NCBI RefSeq assembly: GCF_018397995.1
Contig: NZ_BBQH01000034.1
Coordinates: forward strand, 1-64,000
Length of the DNA: 64,000 nt
Direction: 5' to 3'
Source: Rhizomonospora bruguierae
GTDB lineage: Bacteria > Actinomycetota > Actinomycetes > Mycobacteriales > Micromonosporaceae
Shown here piece after piece: positions 1-8,748 of this stretch. Numbering within the stretch: position 1 is the first letter of the stretch; every line of letters begins with the position of its first letter. The position numbers and the translations under genes were made by a program. The notes under the pieces are model-generated. The model ran no database searches and had not been told where the DNA came from. It was given only the letters and a program-made list of their open reading frames with translations.

Positions 1-96
1 GGCGAGTGGGGCGCCGGCGGCGTGGGGCGCGGCCTGCGCGCCGTGCGCTGCCGCGTGGGCTCGGTGGGCGAGGGTCTCTGGCGTGGGTCTGGTCAT
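1..96 (-). CDS. 5' end of an unidentified minus-strand gene (partial)
   Basis: An open frame starts with ATG at 96 and runs off the left edge with no stop. The first 32 residues begin MTRPTPETLAHRAHAAAHGA and are rich in Ala and His. An AAGG purine stretch about ten bases upstream could be the ribosome binding site. The fragment is too short to name a family. It could also be a chance frame in G+C-rich DNA, and only the neighbouring sequence would settle it. Confidence 0.35.
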   Translation of the reverse strand, partial: MTRPTPETLAHRAHAAAHGAQAAPHAAGAPLA

Positions 97-175
97 GGCG
101 AATCCGACCTTAGGCTCGACGATCGTGGGACTGGTCCGCTACGGGGCTGCTCGCTACGAAGATCCATTTTTGACC

Positions 176-211
176 AACAAAAAGGCCCACCGTGCCGAAT
201 GCACGGGGGCC
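176..211 (-). terminator. Rho-independent terminator after the GGDEF-EAL gene
   Basis: On the minus strand a G+C-rich hairpin (arms at 201-211 and 184-195, loop at 196-200) is followed at once by TTTTTG. It lies about 70 bases past the stop of the GGDEF-EAL gene, where a terminator is expected. It is one of the few classical terminators with a U-tract in the window. Confidence 0.75.
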
Positions 212-212
212 A

Positions 213-240
213 GCGCACTCTCGCGGCAGCGGGAGTGCGC
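213..240. terminator. Second stem-loop next to the terminator
   Basis: Perfect 8-bp arms GCGCACTC (213-220) and GAGTGCGC (233-240) enclose a 12-base loop. It lies between the GGDEF-EAL stop codon and the U-tract terminator, so it may act as a tandem terminator or an RNA 3'-end stabiliser. It has no U-tract of its own. Confidence 0.45.
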
Positions 241-280
241 TCAGGTAAGTACTCGGAGCGACCAAGTCAACGACATGGGG

Positions 281-2611
281 CTAACTCTTGCGCATCTCAT
301 GCCCTGAGTCAACTTGTCCCACCTGATGGGCCCCGGACGGGGACACCGGACCGGCTGCCGGCCGGGACGCGGGCGGCGACCCGTCGCGCTGGAGCGGCAC
401 CAGCGGCGGCGGGCTGGCGGCCAGCCGCGCCTCCAGGTGCTCGGCCGGCACCGCCCCGCCGAACAGCCAGCCCTGGCCCCAGCGGCACCCGGCCCGCTCG
501 ACGGCGATCCGGTGCCGCGGCTCCGCCATCCCCTCGGCGATCACCTCCAGGCCCAGCTTGTGCCCCAGCCGGACGCCGATGTCCACCAGGGGCGCCTCGG
601 CTCCGCCGGGGCCGGCCGCCACGTCGGCGACCAGCCGCTGGTCGATCTTGAGGATGTCCACCGGCAGCGTGCGCAACTGGCCGAGCGACGAGTAGCCGGC
701 GCCGAAGTCGTCCAGCGCTATCCGCACCCCGGTGTCCCGCAGCGCGCGCAGCCGGCGCACCAGCTCCGCCAGGTCGGTGGCCACGGCGTGCTCGGTGACC
801 TCCAGCACCAGCCGCTGCGGCGGTACCCGGTGCGCCCGCAGCGCGCCCGTCACCCGTTCGACGTAGTCCGCGGCGTGCAGCTCCCGCGGCGACACGTTCA
901 CCGAAACCCACACGTCGTGCCCCGCGGCCAGCCAGAGCGACAGCCGGTGGCACGCCTGGCGCAGCACCCAGGCGCCGATCGGGACGATCTGCCCGGTCTC
1001 CTCGGCGATCGGCACGAACTCCTCCGGCGACACCGCGCCCAGCTCCGGGTGGTCCCAGCGCAGCAGCGCCTCGGCGCCGACCGGGCGCACCGACGGCAAC
1101 GTCACCACCGGCTGGTAGGCCAGGCGCAGCTCGCCCCGCTCGATCGCGCGGCGCAGCTCGTGCTCGATCGTGCTGCGGCGGCGCAGCAGCCGGTCGTACG
1201 CGACGTCGTACGGCTCCACCCGGGACTTGCCGCGCTGCTTCGCGTACCGCAGCGCCAGGTCGGTGTTGCGCAGCAGGGTGGGCACGTCCGGGGCGCTCGC
1301 GCCGCTGGCCAGGCCGATGCTCACCGACAGGAACAGGGAGGATCCGCCCAGCTCGTACGGCTGGCCGAGCACCCCGAGCAGCCGCTCGGCGACCCGCCGC
1401 GCCTCGGCCGGGTCGGCGGGCATGAACACCGCGAACTCGTCCCCGCCGAGGCGGGCCGGCACGTCGTCCGGGCGCAGGCTCGCGCGCAGCCGCCGGCCCA
1501 CCTCGACCAGCACCGCGTCGCCCACGTCGTGGCCGCGCATGTCGTTGACGTTCTTGAACCCGTCCAGGTCCAGGCCGAGCAGCACGCACGGCGGGCCGCC
1601 GACCGTGGCGTACATGGCGCGCAGCAGGCCGCGCCGGTTCGCCAGGCCGGTCAGCGGGTCGGTGTGCGCCAGCTCACGGAAGTGCGCCTCGCGCTCGGCC
1701 AGCCGCTGCGCGTACCGGCGCACGTCGCGCAGGGCGAAGAACTGCCGGCCGGCCAGGGCCAGCCCCTCCAGCATCCCGGCCACCAGGCCCACCGCGTCGT
1801 AGTGCCCGCCGGCCATCAGGTGGTACAGCGCCGCCACCGACATGGCGAGCATCGGCAGGAACGCGTACGCCGTGCCGGCGCGGACCAGGTTCGCGTCCAG
1901 TTCGGCCGGGCGGTCCCGGGCCCGGGAGACCAGCGCCACCATCGGCAGGCCGACGCCGACCGCCACCGCGGCGCCCCCGACCAGGCCGTTGCGGCCCTCG
2001 CACAACCCGCTGGCCAGCACCCCGCCGCCGGCCGCGGTCAGCGCCACGCCGGCGCCCGCCAGGCCGGCCCAGTGGCGCGGGGCGGGGCAGCGCACGGCGC
2101 ACACCACGGCCAGCCCGAACGCGAACGCGGCCAGCGCCGCGGGCAGCAGCGCCTGCGCGCTGGGCGGGGGCAGGCCGCGCTCGAACGGGAACACGTGCAC
2201 CTTCAGCAGGGCCCAGCCCACGTACCAGACGGCGGCGGCGGCGACCACCGCGTCCAGCCCGTGGCGGAGGATCAGGCCGGGCGTGCCGCCGATCCCGGGC
2301 AGGCTCAGCACCCCGGCCAGCAGGAGCAGCACCGCGATCACGATGCCGGCCGAGACGCCGGTCGCGGCGGCCACCGAGTCGACGCTCGGCGGGCCCTCGG
2401 GCAGCGTCAGGGCCACCGCGACCCCACCCACGGCGGTCACCCCGGCCAGCGCCGACCCCGCCGCCAGCAGGCGGTGCCCCAGCCGCGCCGGGCCGGTGCG
2501 CCGCCGCGCCGACGCCAGCAACTGCGTCACCCCGGCCGCGGCGGTGACCGCCGTCACGGCCGCCGCCCAGGCGCTGGAGTGAGGGAGCACGGGTCCACTG
2601 TGCAGGATCAC
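281..2611 (-). CDS. Membrane GGDEF-EAL cyclic-di-GMP protein (intact motifs)
   Basis: About 776 residues. The first 300 are strongly hydrophobic with many membrane segments. A diguanylate cyclase domain follows (about 312-475) with intact RLGGDEF at about 387-393, then an EAL phosphodiesterase domain (about 485-740). The EAL domain keeps EALLRW, NVS, EVTE, DDFGAG, KID and AEG, so both activities are possible. The product would make and/or degrade c-di-GMP at the membrane, a pathway that controls development and sporulation in filamentous actinobacteria. The start is uncertain: GTG at 2611 is chosen to keep the hydrophobic N-terminus, GTG at 2590 is an alternative, and a longer frame reaches 2731. 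It diverges from ilvD. It is paralogous to the protein at 10864-13530, sharing a YHL-x-GG segment and a DVRRYA linker before the GGDEF domain. Confidence 0.88.
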   Translation of the reverse strand: MILHSGPVLPHSSAWAAAVTAVTAAAGVTQLLASARRRTGPARLGHRLLAAGSALAGVTAVGGVAVALTLPEGPPSVDSVAAATGVSAGIVIAVLLLLAGVLSLPGIGGTPGLILRHGLDAVVAAAAVWYVGWALLKVHVFPFERGLPPPSAQALLPAALAAFAFGLAVVCAVRCPAPRHWAGLAGAGVALTAAGGGVLASGLCEGRNGLVGGAAVAVGVGLPMVALVSRARDRPAELDANLVRAGTAYAFLPMLAMSVAALYHLMAGGHYDAVGLVAGMLEGLALAGRQFFALRDVRRYAQRLAEREAHFRELAHTDPLTGLANRRGLLRAMYATVGGPPCVLLGLDLDGFKNVNDMRGHDVGDAVLVEVGRRLRASLRPDDVPARLGGDEFAVFMPADPAEARRVAERLLGVLGQPYELGGSSLFLSVSIGLASGASAPDVPTLLRNTDLALRYAKQRGKSRVEPYDVAYDRLLRRRSTIEHELRRAIERGELRLAYQPVVTLPSVRPVGAEALLRWDHPELGAVSPEEFVPIAEETGQIVPIGAWVLRQACHRLSLWLAAGHDVWVSVNVSPRELHAADYVERVTGALRAHRVPPQRLVLEVTEHAVATDLAELVRRLRALRDTGVRIALDDFGAGYSSLGQLRTLPVDILKIDQRLVADVAAGPGGAEAPLVDIGVRLGHKLGLEVIAEGMAEPRHRIAVERAGCRWGQGWLFGGAVPAEHLEARLAASPPPLVPLQRDGSPPASRPAAGPVSPSGAHQVGQVDSGHEMRKS

Positions 2612-2740
2612 GGCCGGGCCCGGGGGGACGGGCGGTGCGATGTGTGACGATCTGGCACAACGGGCACCGGCCGTCCCGGAAGATGGACGCCGGGCGGGCG
2701 CGGGCGGCGGCCCGGTGCCGTCCGGGTGCACACTGGCAGG

Positions 2741-4588
2741 ATGCCTGAGCTGCGGTCGAGGACCTCAACCCACGGCCGGACCATGGCCGGCGCCCGCGCG
2801 CTGTGGCGGGCCACCGGCATGACCGACGCCGATTTCGGTAAGCCCATCGTGGCCATCGCCAACAGCTACACCCAGTTCGTACCCGGCCACGTGCACCTCA
2901 AGGATCTCGGCGGGCTGGTCGCCGACGCGATCGCCGAGGCCGGCGGGGTCGGCCGGGAGTTCAACACGATCGCCGTGGACGACGGCATCGCCATGGGCCA
3001 CGGCGGCATGCTGTACTCGCTGCCCAGCCGCGAACTGATCGCCGACGCGGTCGAGTACATGGTCAACGCGCACTGCGCGGACGCCCTGGTCTGCATCTCG
3101 AACTGCGACAAGATCACTCCGGGCATGCTGCTCGCCGCCCTGCGGCTCGACATCCCGACCGTGTTCGTCTCCGGCGGCCCGATGGAGGCCGGCAAGACCG
3201 TCGCGATCGAGGGCGTCGTCCACGAGAAGCTGGACCTGATCGACGCCATGATCGCCTCCTCGAACGAGGCGGTCACCGAGCAACAGTTGGACACCATCGA
3301 GCGGTCCGCCTGCCCCACCTGCGGCTCCTGCTCCGGCATGTTCACCGCCAACTCGATGAACTGCCTCACCGAGGCGATCGGCCTGGCGCTGCCCGGCAAC
3401 GGCTCCACCCTCGCCACCCACGCCGCCCGCAAGGCGCTGTTCGAGCGCGCCGGCCGCCTCGTCGTGCAACTGGCCAAGCGGTACTACGACGGCGACGACG
3501 CCTCCGTGCTGCCCCGGGCGATCGCGTCCCGGCCCGCGTTCGAGAACGCCGTGGCCCTCGACGTGGCGATGGGCGGCTCCACCAACACGGTCCTGCACCT
3601 GCTGGCCGCCGCCCGCGAGGCGGACCTCGACTTCTCCGTGGCCGACATCGACGCCATCTCCCAGCGGGTGCCCTGCCTGGCAAAGGTCGCCCCGAACACG
3701 CCCAAGTACCACATGGAGGACGTGCACCGGGCCGGCGGCATCCCGGCGATCCTCGGCGAACTGGACCGCGGCGGCGCGCTGAACCGCGACGTGCACGCCG
3801 TGCACTCCCCGGACCTGGACAGCTGGCTCGCCGAGTGGGACATCCGCGGCGGCAAGGCCGGGCCGGAGGCGGTCGAGCTGTTCCACGCCGCGCCGGGCGG
3901 GGTCCGCACCACCGAGCCGTTCTCCACCGCCAACCGCTGGGCGACCCTGGACACGGACGCCGCCGGCGGCTGCATCCGCGACCTGGCGCACGCGTACTCC
4001 GCCGACGGGGGCCTGGCCATCCTGTTCGGCAACCTCGCCCCCGAGGGCGCCGTGGTCAAGACCGCCGGCGTGCCCGAGGAGTGCCTCCGGTTCCGGGGTC
4101 CGGCCCGGGTCTTCGAGTCCCAGGACCAGACGGTCGAGGCGATCCTGCGCGGCGACATCGTCCCCGGCGACGTGGTGGTGGTCCGCTACGAGGGCCCCAG
4201 GGGCGGCCCGGGGATGCAGGAGATGCTCTACCCCACCTCGTTCCTGAAGGGCCGCGGGCTGGGCCGGAGCTGCGCCCTGATCACCGACGGCCGGTTCTCC
4301 GGCGGCAGCAGCGGCCTCTCGGTCGGCCACGTCTCCCCGGAGGCGGCCAGCGGCGGGCTGATCGCCCTGGTCCGGGACGGCGACGAGATCGTCTTCGACA
4401 TCCCGGCCCGCACCGTCTCGCTGAACGTCCCCGAGGACGAACTGGCCGCCCGCCGGGTCGCCCAGGAGAAGCGGGACCGCCCGTACACCCCGGAGAACCG
4501 CGACCGCCCGGTCTCCGCCGCGCTGCGCGCGTACGCCTCCATGGCCACCTCGGCCAGCGACGGCGCCTACCGCCGCGTCCCGGACTGA
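2741..4588 (+). CDS. ilvD: Dihydroxy-acid dehydratase
   Basis: 615 aa, nearly the length of E. coli IlvD (616). It dehydrates 2,3-dihydroxy-isovalerate and 2,3-dihydroxy-methylvalerate to the 2-keto acids in valine, isoleucine and leucine synthesis. The N-terminus [20 protein letters not shown] and the segments [50 protein letters not shown] and ITDGRFSGG are near-identical to the E. coli enzyme. The cysteines in ISNCDK and CGSC are the expected iron-sulfur ligands. ATG 2741 gives the family N-terminus, and the frame upstream of it is not conserved. The 3' end overlaps the last 22 bases of a remnant gene on the other strand. No other branched-chain gene is adjacent. Confidence 0.97.
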   Translation: MPELRSRTSTHGRTMAGARALWRATGMTDADFGKPIVAIANSYTQFVPGHVHLKDLGGLVADAIAEAGGVGREFNTIAVDDGIAMGHGGMLYSLPSRELIADAVEYMVNAHCADALVCISNCDKITPGMLLAALRLDIPTVFVSGGPMEAGKTVAIEGVVHEKLDLIDAMIASSNEAVTEQQLDTIERSACPTCGSCSGMFTANSMNCLTEAIGLALPGNGSTLATHAARKALFERAGRLVVQLAKRYYDGDDASVLPRAIASRPAFENAVALDVAMGGSTNTVLHLLAAAREADLDFSVADIDAISQRVPCLAKVAPNTPKYHMEDVHRAGGIPAILGELDRGGALNRDVHAVHSPDLDSWLAEWDIRGGKAGPEAVELFHAAPGGVRTTEPFSTANRWATLDTDAAGGCIRDLAHAYSADGGLAILFGNLAPEGAVVKTAGVPEECLRFRGPARVFESQDQTVEAILRGDIVPGDVVVVRYEGPRGGPGMQEMLYPTSFLKGRGLGRSCALITDGRFSGGSSGLSVGHVSPEAASGGLIALVRDGDEIVFDIPARTVSLNVPEDELAARRVAQEKRDRPYTPENRDRPVSAALRAYASMATSASDGAYRRVPD

Positions 4589-4849
4589 CGGTTCCCGGGC
4601 GCCCAGCCCTCGGTGCCGGACTCGAACGAGGCGATGCGGATCGGGGCGCCCGGCGGGGGCTGCACGGTGACGGTCAGGGTGGCCACGTCGCCACGCCGGA
4701 CAGCGCGGCGATCACCGCGGCCGGGTCCCGCCCGTCGGGGTCCGCGCGACCGCGCGGGCCCGGATCGTGCCGTCCGGGGCGACGACGGCGGCGAGTTTGG
4801 TGCCGCCGACGTCCACCGCGAGGACGGCACCGGTCGCGCCGCCGGTCAC
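4567..4849 (-). pseudogene. ROK sugar-kinase remnant joined to a carbohydrate-enzyme fragment
   Basis: A GTG at 4849 overlaps the GH2 stop codon (GTGA), the usual sign of translational coupling. It opens a frame reading TGAVLAVDVGGTKLAAVVAP, the N-terminus and phosphate-binding motif (DxGGTK) of ROK-family sugar kinases or regulators. After about 40 codons the frame meets TGA. A neighbouring frame continues the family-like DPAAVIAALSGV, so there is a frameshift. The ROK similarity ends near 4685. A third frame then gives VATLTVTVQPPPGAPIRIAS and FESGTEGW up to a stop at 4567, inside the ilvD 3' end. The second piece looks like the C-terminal linker and binding module of a secreted glycosidase. 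Neither gene can be functional. The layout suggests that a ROK kinase once followed the mannosidase and was lost in a deletion. Confidence 0.7.
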
Positions 4850-7287
4850 GCTCCGCCCGCCGGCAGGTCGTTGACGCAGCGCAGCACCGGCCGGGAGGTC
4901 AGCGCGACCGGGTCGAGGCCGACCGCCCCGGTGACCCCGAACGTCACCGACTCGCCGGGCAGCAGCGTGACCAGTGCCCGGTCCACCTCGGCGGCCGGGT
5001 CCAGCCGGTCCGGGAACAGGGTCAGGTCGCGCAGGATCGTGCGGGCGGTGACCGTTACCCGGGTACCGCCGTCCGTGGGCTCCACGGCGGCGTCGTAGGC
5101 GGCTTGCGGGTAGGCGACGTCCTTGTCCTCGGCGAAGAAGCGCAGGGCCAGCCGCTCCTCCCCGGCGTCAGCGACCAGCAGTTCGGCGCGGGGGTCCCCG
5201 GCGGTGCCTACCTCGGCGGGCAGCGGCACCACCCGGGCCGACCGGGGCTCCACGGCCAGGTCCACGGCGGTCTTGGCGAGCGGCTCGCCGGCGAGCGAGA
5301 CCCGCGTGACGGTGACCGGGTCGCGCCAGGCGGTGCCGGCCTCGTTGACGGCGACCAGCGCGAGCCCGGCGCCGTGCGGCTGGATGGTGAGCAGCCGGTC
5401 CGCGTAGAGCCGGCGCAGCGCATACCACAGCGGCTTGCGCCGCCCGTCACCGTCCACGGCGGACCATGAGGTGACCGGCCAGCAGTCGTTGAGCTGCCAG
5501 ACGATCGTGCCCATGCACACGGGTTGCTGCGCCCGGTACCGCTCCACCGCCAGCTCGATCGCCCGCGCCTGGTTGAGCTGGGTCAGGTAGTGCCAGTCGT
5601 CGAAGTCGCGGGGCGGGGGCAGGTGCCCGTCCAGGCCCCGCTGGAGCTTGGCGTCGCCGTCCACCGCCTTCTGGTGGTGGCGCATGCCCGGCGAGTCCAC
5701 CGCCAACGGGTCATCCGACAGGGCCCGGCGCAGCGTCGCGTACGCCGGCGGCGCCTGGTACCCGAATTCGGCGACGAAGCGCGGCGAGTACCCGGCGTAC
5801 CTCGTGTAGTCGTCGGTGTTCCACACATCCCAGATGTGCATGGTGCCGTGCGCCGGGTCGTTCGGGTGGATGTCGCGGCTGCCCGAGTACGGGCTGCCCG
5901 GCCAGTACGGGCGGGTCGGGTCCAGTTCCGCGACGATCGCCGGCAGCAGCTCGAAGTAGTACCCGGCGCCCCAGGTCCGGTCCCCGAGTTGCTCGCGCCA
6001 GCCCCAGTCCTCGCGGCCCCAGATGTTCTCGTTGTTGCCGGTCCAGGTGACCAGGCTCGGGTGGCTGGCCAGGCGCACCACCTGCTCGCGCGCCTCGGCC
6101 GCCACCTCGGTGGCCAACGGCTCCTCCTCCGGGTAGGCCGCGCAGGCGAACAGGAAGTCCTGGCCGACCAGCAGCCCCAGCTCGTCGGCCAGGTCGTAGA
6201 AGTCCTCGGACTCGTACCGCCCGCCGCCCCAGATCCGCAGGTAGTTCACGTTCGCGGCGCGGGCCTGGGCGAACCGGCCGGCCAGCCGCTCGCGGGTGAT
6301 CCGGGTGACGAACACGTCGTCCGGGATCCAGTTCACCCCGCGGACGAAGACCGGCACGTCGTTGACGACCAGCGTGTACGGGGTGCCGTGCGGGTCCGGG
6401 GTGGTGTCCAGCCGGACGGTGCGGAAGCCGATCCGACGGGACCAGGTGTCGCCCCCGCCCAGGGTGACCGTCAGGTCGTAGAGCGGCTGGTCGCCGTAGC
6501 CGCGCGGCCACCAGCGCCGCACGCCCGGCACGGTCAGCGCCAGCACGGCGGCGGTCTCGCCGGGCGCGATCGTGGCCACGGCCCGCACCCCGGCCACCTC
6601 GGCGGCGACCGGCAGTGGCCCGTCGGCGGCGCGCTCCACCCGGACGTGCACCTCGACCCGCCCGTCGGCGCCATCGACCCCGACCAGCGGGCGCACCTCG
6701 GCCAGCCGGGCACCGGACCACGCGTGCAGCCCGATCTGCTGCCAGATGCCGGCGGTCACCAGGGTGGGTCCCCAGTCCCAGCCGAAGTTGCAGGCCATCT
6801 TGCGGATGAAGTTGAACGGCTCCCGGTACGCGGCGGGCCGGTCGCCCAGCTCCTCCGCCAGCCGCTGCGTGTACCGGTACGCCGAGTCGAAGCGCACCCG
6901 CAGGTCGTTCGCGCCGGGGCGGAGCAGGGCGGCCACGTCGAACCGGTACCCGCGGTGCATGTTCGCGGTGTGACCGACCTCGGTGCCGTTCAGCGCGACC
7001 GTGGCGACCGTGTCCAGGCCGGCGCAGACCAGGTCCACCCGGTCGTCGCCGGCCGGCTGCCAGTCGAACGTGGTCTCGTAGACCCAGTCGGTGCGGCCGA
7101 TCCAGCCCAGCCCGACCTCGTTGTCGTCCAGGAACGGGTCCGGGATGCGGCCGGCGGCCAGCAGGTCGGTGTGCACGCAGCCCGGCACCGTCGCCGCCAC
7201 CCGGCCCACGGACGCCGCGGCCGGCAACTGCGCGCCGAGCGCCGGGGCCACCGTCCAGCCGTCGTGCAGGGGGCGGTACGAACTCAT
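4846..7287 (-). CDS. GH2 beta-mannosidase
   Basis: 813 aa. It begins with a jelly-roll sugar-binding domain (VPGCVHTDLL, then DWVYETTF typical of beta-mannosidases), then an Ig-like domain, the TIM barrel at about 310-600, and C-terminal beta domains. WTGNNENIWG carries the acid/base Glu and VAEFGYQAPP carries the nucleophile Glu. There is no signal peptide, so it should act in the cytoplasm, releasing mannose from beta-manno-oligosaccharides brought in by a transporter encoded elsewhere. The start ATG at 7287 has GGAG just upstream; a longer frame to 7326 lacks family similarity. It diverges from a LacI regulator (7542), the likely controller. Its stop codon overlaps the start of a broken ROK gene. 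Confidence 0.93.
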   Translation of the reverse strand: MSSYRPLHDGWTVAPALGAQLPAAASVGRVAATVPGCVHTDLLAAGRIPDPFLDDNEVGLGWIGRTDWVYETTFDWQPAGDDRVDLVCAGLDTVATVALNGTEVGHTANMHRGYRFDVAALLRPGANDLRVRFDSAYRYTQRLAEELGDRPAAYREPFNFIRKMACNFGWDWGPTLVTAGIWQQIGLHAWSGARLAEVRPLVGVDGADGRVEVHVRVERAADGPLPVAAEVAGVRAVATIAPGETAAVLALTVPGVRRWWPRGYGDQPLYDLTVTLGGGDTWSRRIGFRTVRLDTTPDPHGTPYTLVVNDVPVFVRGVNWIPDDVFVTRITRERLAGRFAQARAANVNYLRIWGGGRYESEDFYDLADELGLLVGQDFLFACAAYPEEEPLATEVAAEAREQVVRLASHPSLVTWTGNNENIWGREDWGWREQLGDRTWGAGYYFELLPAIVAELDPTRPYWPGSPYSGSRDIHPNDPAHGTMHIWDVWNTDDYTRYAGYSPRFVAEFGYQAPPAYATLRRALSDDPLAVDSPGMRHHQKAVDGDAKLQRGLDGHLPPPRDFDDWHYLTQLNQARAIELAVERYRAQQPVCMGTIVWQLNDCWPVTSWSAVDGDGRRKPLWYALRRLYADRLLTIQPHGAGLALVAVNEAGTAWRDPVTVTRVSLAGEPLAKTAVDLAVEPRSARVVPLPAEVGTAGDPRAELLVADAGEERLALRFFAEDKDVAYPQAAYDAAVEPTDGGTRVTVTARTILRDLTLFPDRLDPAAEVDRALVTLLPGESVTFGVTGAVGLDPVALTSRPVLRCVNDLPAGGA

Positions 7288-7304
7288 GCTGGCTCCACGG
7301 TTAC

Positions 7305-7397
7305 TGAACCGGATAAGTACGGCCAACCGTACGGCCGGCCCGAATGGGTGTCAATGGAGTAGCGGAAGCGGCCGGTTGGCGTAACGTAAACGGTTCG
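7305..7397. promoter_or_regulatory. Candidate LacI operators between the divergent mannosidase and lacI genes
   Basis: The 254-base divergent gap holds two imperfect palindromes with the central CG and flanking AA/TT of LacI-family sites: GAACCGGATAAG around 7305-7317, 20 bases from the mannosidase start, and GTAAACGGTTCG at 7386-7397. Both would suit repression of the mannosidase and autoregulation. Symmetry is only partial (AA-x-CG-x-TT in the second), so the exact sites are uncertain. Confidence 0.4.
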
Positions 7398-7541
7398 GCG
7401 GGCCGCCCCGCACACTTAACCGCGCAAGCGCCGCGGGCCGAACGGCGGAGCGCGCGGGGGCCGTCCGGCGCCAGGTAGCGTGATGAGCCGTCCGCGCAGC
7501 CCACGTGCGGGGCACGTGGCCGCGGCCAGAGAGGAGTCCCG

Positions 7542-8576
7542 GTGAAGCGCCCCACGATCGCCGACATCGCCCGGCGCGCCGGCGTCTCCAAGGGCGCCGT
7601 CTCGTACGCGCTCAACGGGCAGCCCGGCGTCTCCGAGGCGACCCGGCGGCGGATCCTGGACATCGCCGAGGAGATCGGCTGGAACCCGAACAGCGCCGCC
7701 CGCGCGCTCTCCGGCGCCAACGCCAAGGCGGTCGGCCTGGCCCTGTGCCGGCCCGCGCGCACCCTGGGCATCGAGCCCTTCTACATGGAGCTGATCAGCG
7801 GGGTGGAGGCCGAACTGGCGGACCGCTCCTACGCGCTGACCCTCCAGTTCGTCGCCGACCAGGCGGCCGAGGTGGCCGTGTACCGCCGCTGGTGGGGCGA
7901 GCGCCGGGTGGACGGCGTGTTCCTGTGCGACCTGCGGGTGGACGACCGCCGGGTGCCCGCCCTGGAGGAGATGGAACTGCCCGCCGTGGTGATCGGCGGC
8001 CCGACCGGCGTGGGCCGGCTGGCCAGCGTCTGGTCGGACGAGGCCGCGGCGCTCGCCGAGACCGTGGAGTACCTGACCGCGCTCGGTCACCGCCGCATCG
8101 CCCGGGTCGGTGGCCTGCCCGGCCTGCTGCACACCGAGCAGCGCGGCGAGGCGTTCACCGCCGTCTGCCGCGGCCTCGGGCTGGCGGACGCGGTCACCGT
8201 GCCGTCCGACTACACGGGCGAGGAGGGTTCCCGGGTCACCCGCCGGCTGCTCAGCGCCGGGGCGAACCGCCCGACCGCGGTGATCTACGACAACGATGTG
8301 ATGGCCATCGCCGGCCTCGCGGTGGCGCAGGAGATGGGGCTGTCCGTCCCCGGGGACCTGTCGATCGTCGCCTGGGACGACTCGCCGCTGTGCCAACTCG
8401 TCCACCCGCCGCTGACCGCGCTCAGCCGGGACATCCCCGCGTACGGGGCGAACGCCGCCCGCCAGTTGCTGGCCGCCATCGCCGGCGAGCAGATCACCAG
8501 CTACCAGGACGAGACGCCACACCTCACGCCGCGGGGCAGCACCGCGCCACCGGCCACCGCCCGGGGCGCCGCCTAG
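7542..8576 (+). CDS. LacI-family transcriptional regulator
   Basis: 344 aa. The N-terminal helix-turn-helix reads TIADIARRAGVSKGAVSYAL with the hinge motif NPNSAARALSG (about 46-58), which is diagnostic of the LacI/GalR family. A periplasmic-binding-type effector domain (about 62-330) follows and ends with VAWDDSPLCQLVHPPLTAL. It starts at GTG 7542 with GAGGAG five bases upstream. Divergence from the GH2 beta-mannosidase suggests that it represses that gene and senses a mannoside or mannose. The ligand is inferred from position only. Confidence 0.93.
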   Translation: MKRPTIADIARRAGVSKGAVSYALNGQPGVSEATRRRILDIAEEIGWNPNSAARALSGANAKAVGLALCRPARTLGIEPFYMELISGVEAELADRSYALTLQFVADQAAEVAVYRRWWGERRVDGVFLCDLRVDDRRVPALEEMELPAVVIGGPTGVGRLASVWSDEAAALAETVEYLTALGHRRIARVGGLPGLLHTEQRGEAFTAVCRGLGLADAVTVPSDYTGEEGSRVTRRLLSAGANRPTAVIYDNDVMAIAGLAVAQEMGLSVPGDLSIVAWDDSPLCQLVHPPLTALSRDIPAYGANAARQLLAAIAGEQITSYQDETPHLTPRGSTAPPATARGAA

Positions 8577-8631
8577 CCAGGGAGCCGCTCCAGGGGTGCT
8601 CAGCGGCGCATGGTCCCCCCGCCGCGCTGGG

Positions 8632-8637
8632 TAGGAT
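8632..8637 (+). promoter_or_regulatory. Putative -10 box of glyA
   Basis: TAGGAT lies about 10 bases before the first conserved element of the riboswitch, so transcription would begin just upstream of the aptamer. No good -35 box is seen 17 bases further up. Confidence 0.4.
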
Positions 8638-8646
8638 GCCGGGGTA

Positions 8647-8725
8647 ACCGCGACTGGCGCAGCAAAAGGTGGAACCGACCACCGGGGAGCGACCTCAGAC
8701 GCGGCACCGCGCGCCTGGGTGCCCG
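8647..8725 (+). promoter_or_regulatory. ZTP (pfl) riboswitch in the glyA leader
   Basis: The leader contains the conserved blocks of the ZTP/ZMP riboswitch in order: CGCGACTGGCG (8650-8660), a paired GGTGG...CCACC stem, CCGGGGAGCG (8682-8691), and after a spacer the second pseudoknot block CGCGCCTGGGTGCCCG (8710-8725). This RNA class senses ZTP/ZMP, the alarmone of 10-formyl-tetrahydrofolate shortage, and is common before one-carbon genes including glyA in actinobacteria. The leader ends about 23 bases before the ATG, near GTAGGAG (8736-8742), so control of translation initiation is plausible. No U-tract terminator is visible. Confidence 0.85.
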
Positions 8726-8748
8726 CGCCGACCCGTAGGAGCGCGCCC

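Noticed and set aside
83-307. 74-residue plus-strand open frame at the left edge
   Set aside because: It crosses two stem-loops, one a U-tract terminator of the opposite gene; no domain or ribosome site.
314-2647. Long plus-strand open frame opposite the GGDEF-EAL gene
   Set aside because: Antisense shadow typical of high-G+C DNA; the composition is Gln/Arg/His/Pro-rich with no domains, whereas the minus strand encodes complete motifs.
2640-2657. TGTGACGATCTGGCACA as a CRP/GlxR-type site upstream of ilvD
   Set aside because: Spacing between TGTG and CACA is wrong for the 16-bp consensus and the inner bases do not match.
7287-7326. Longer GH2 mannosidase beginning at 7326
   Set aside because: The extra 13 residues lack family similarity and GGAG is placed for ATG 7287.
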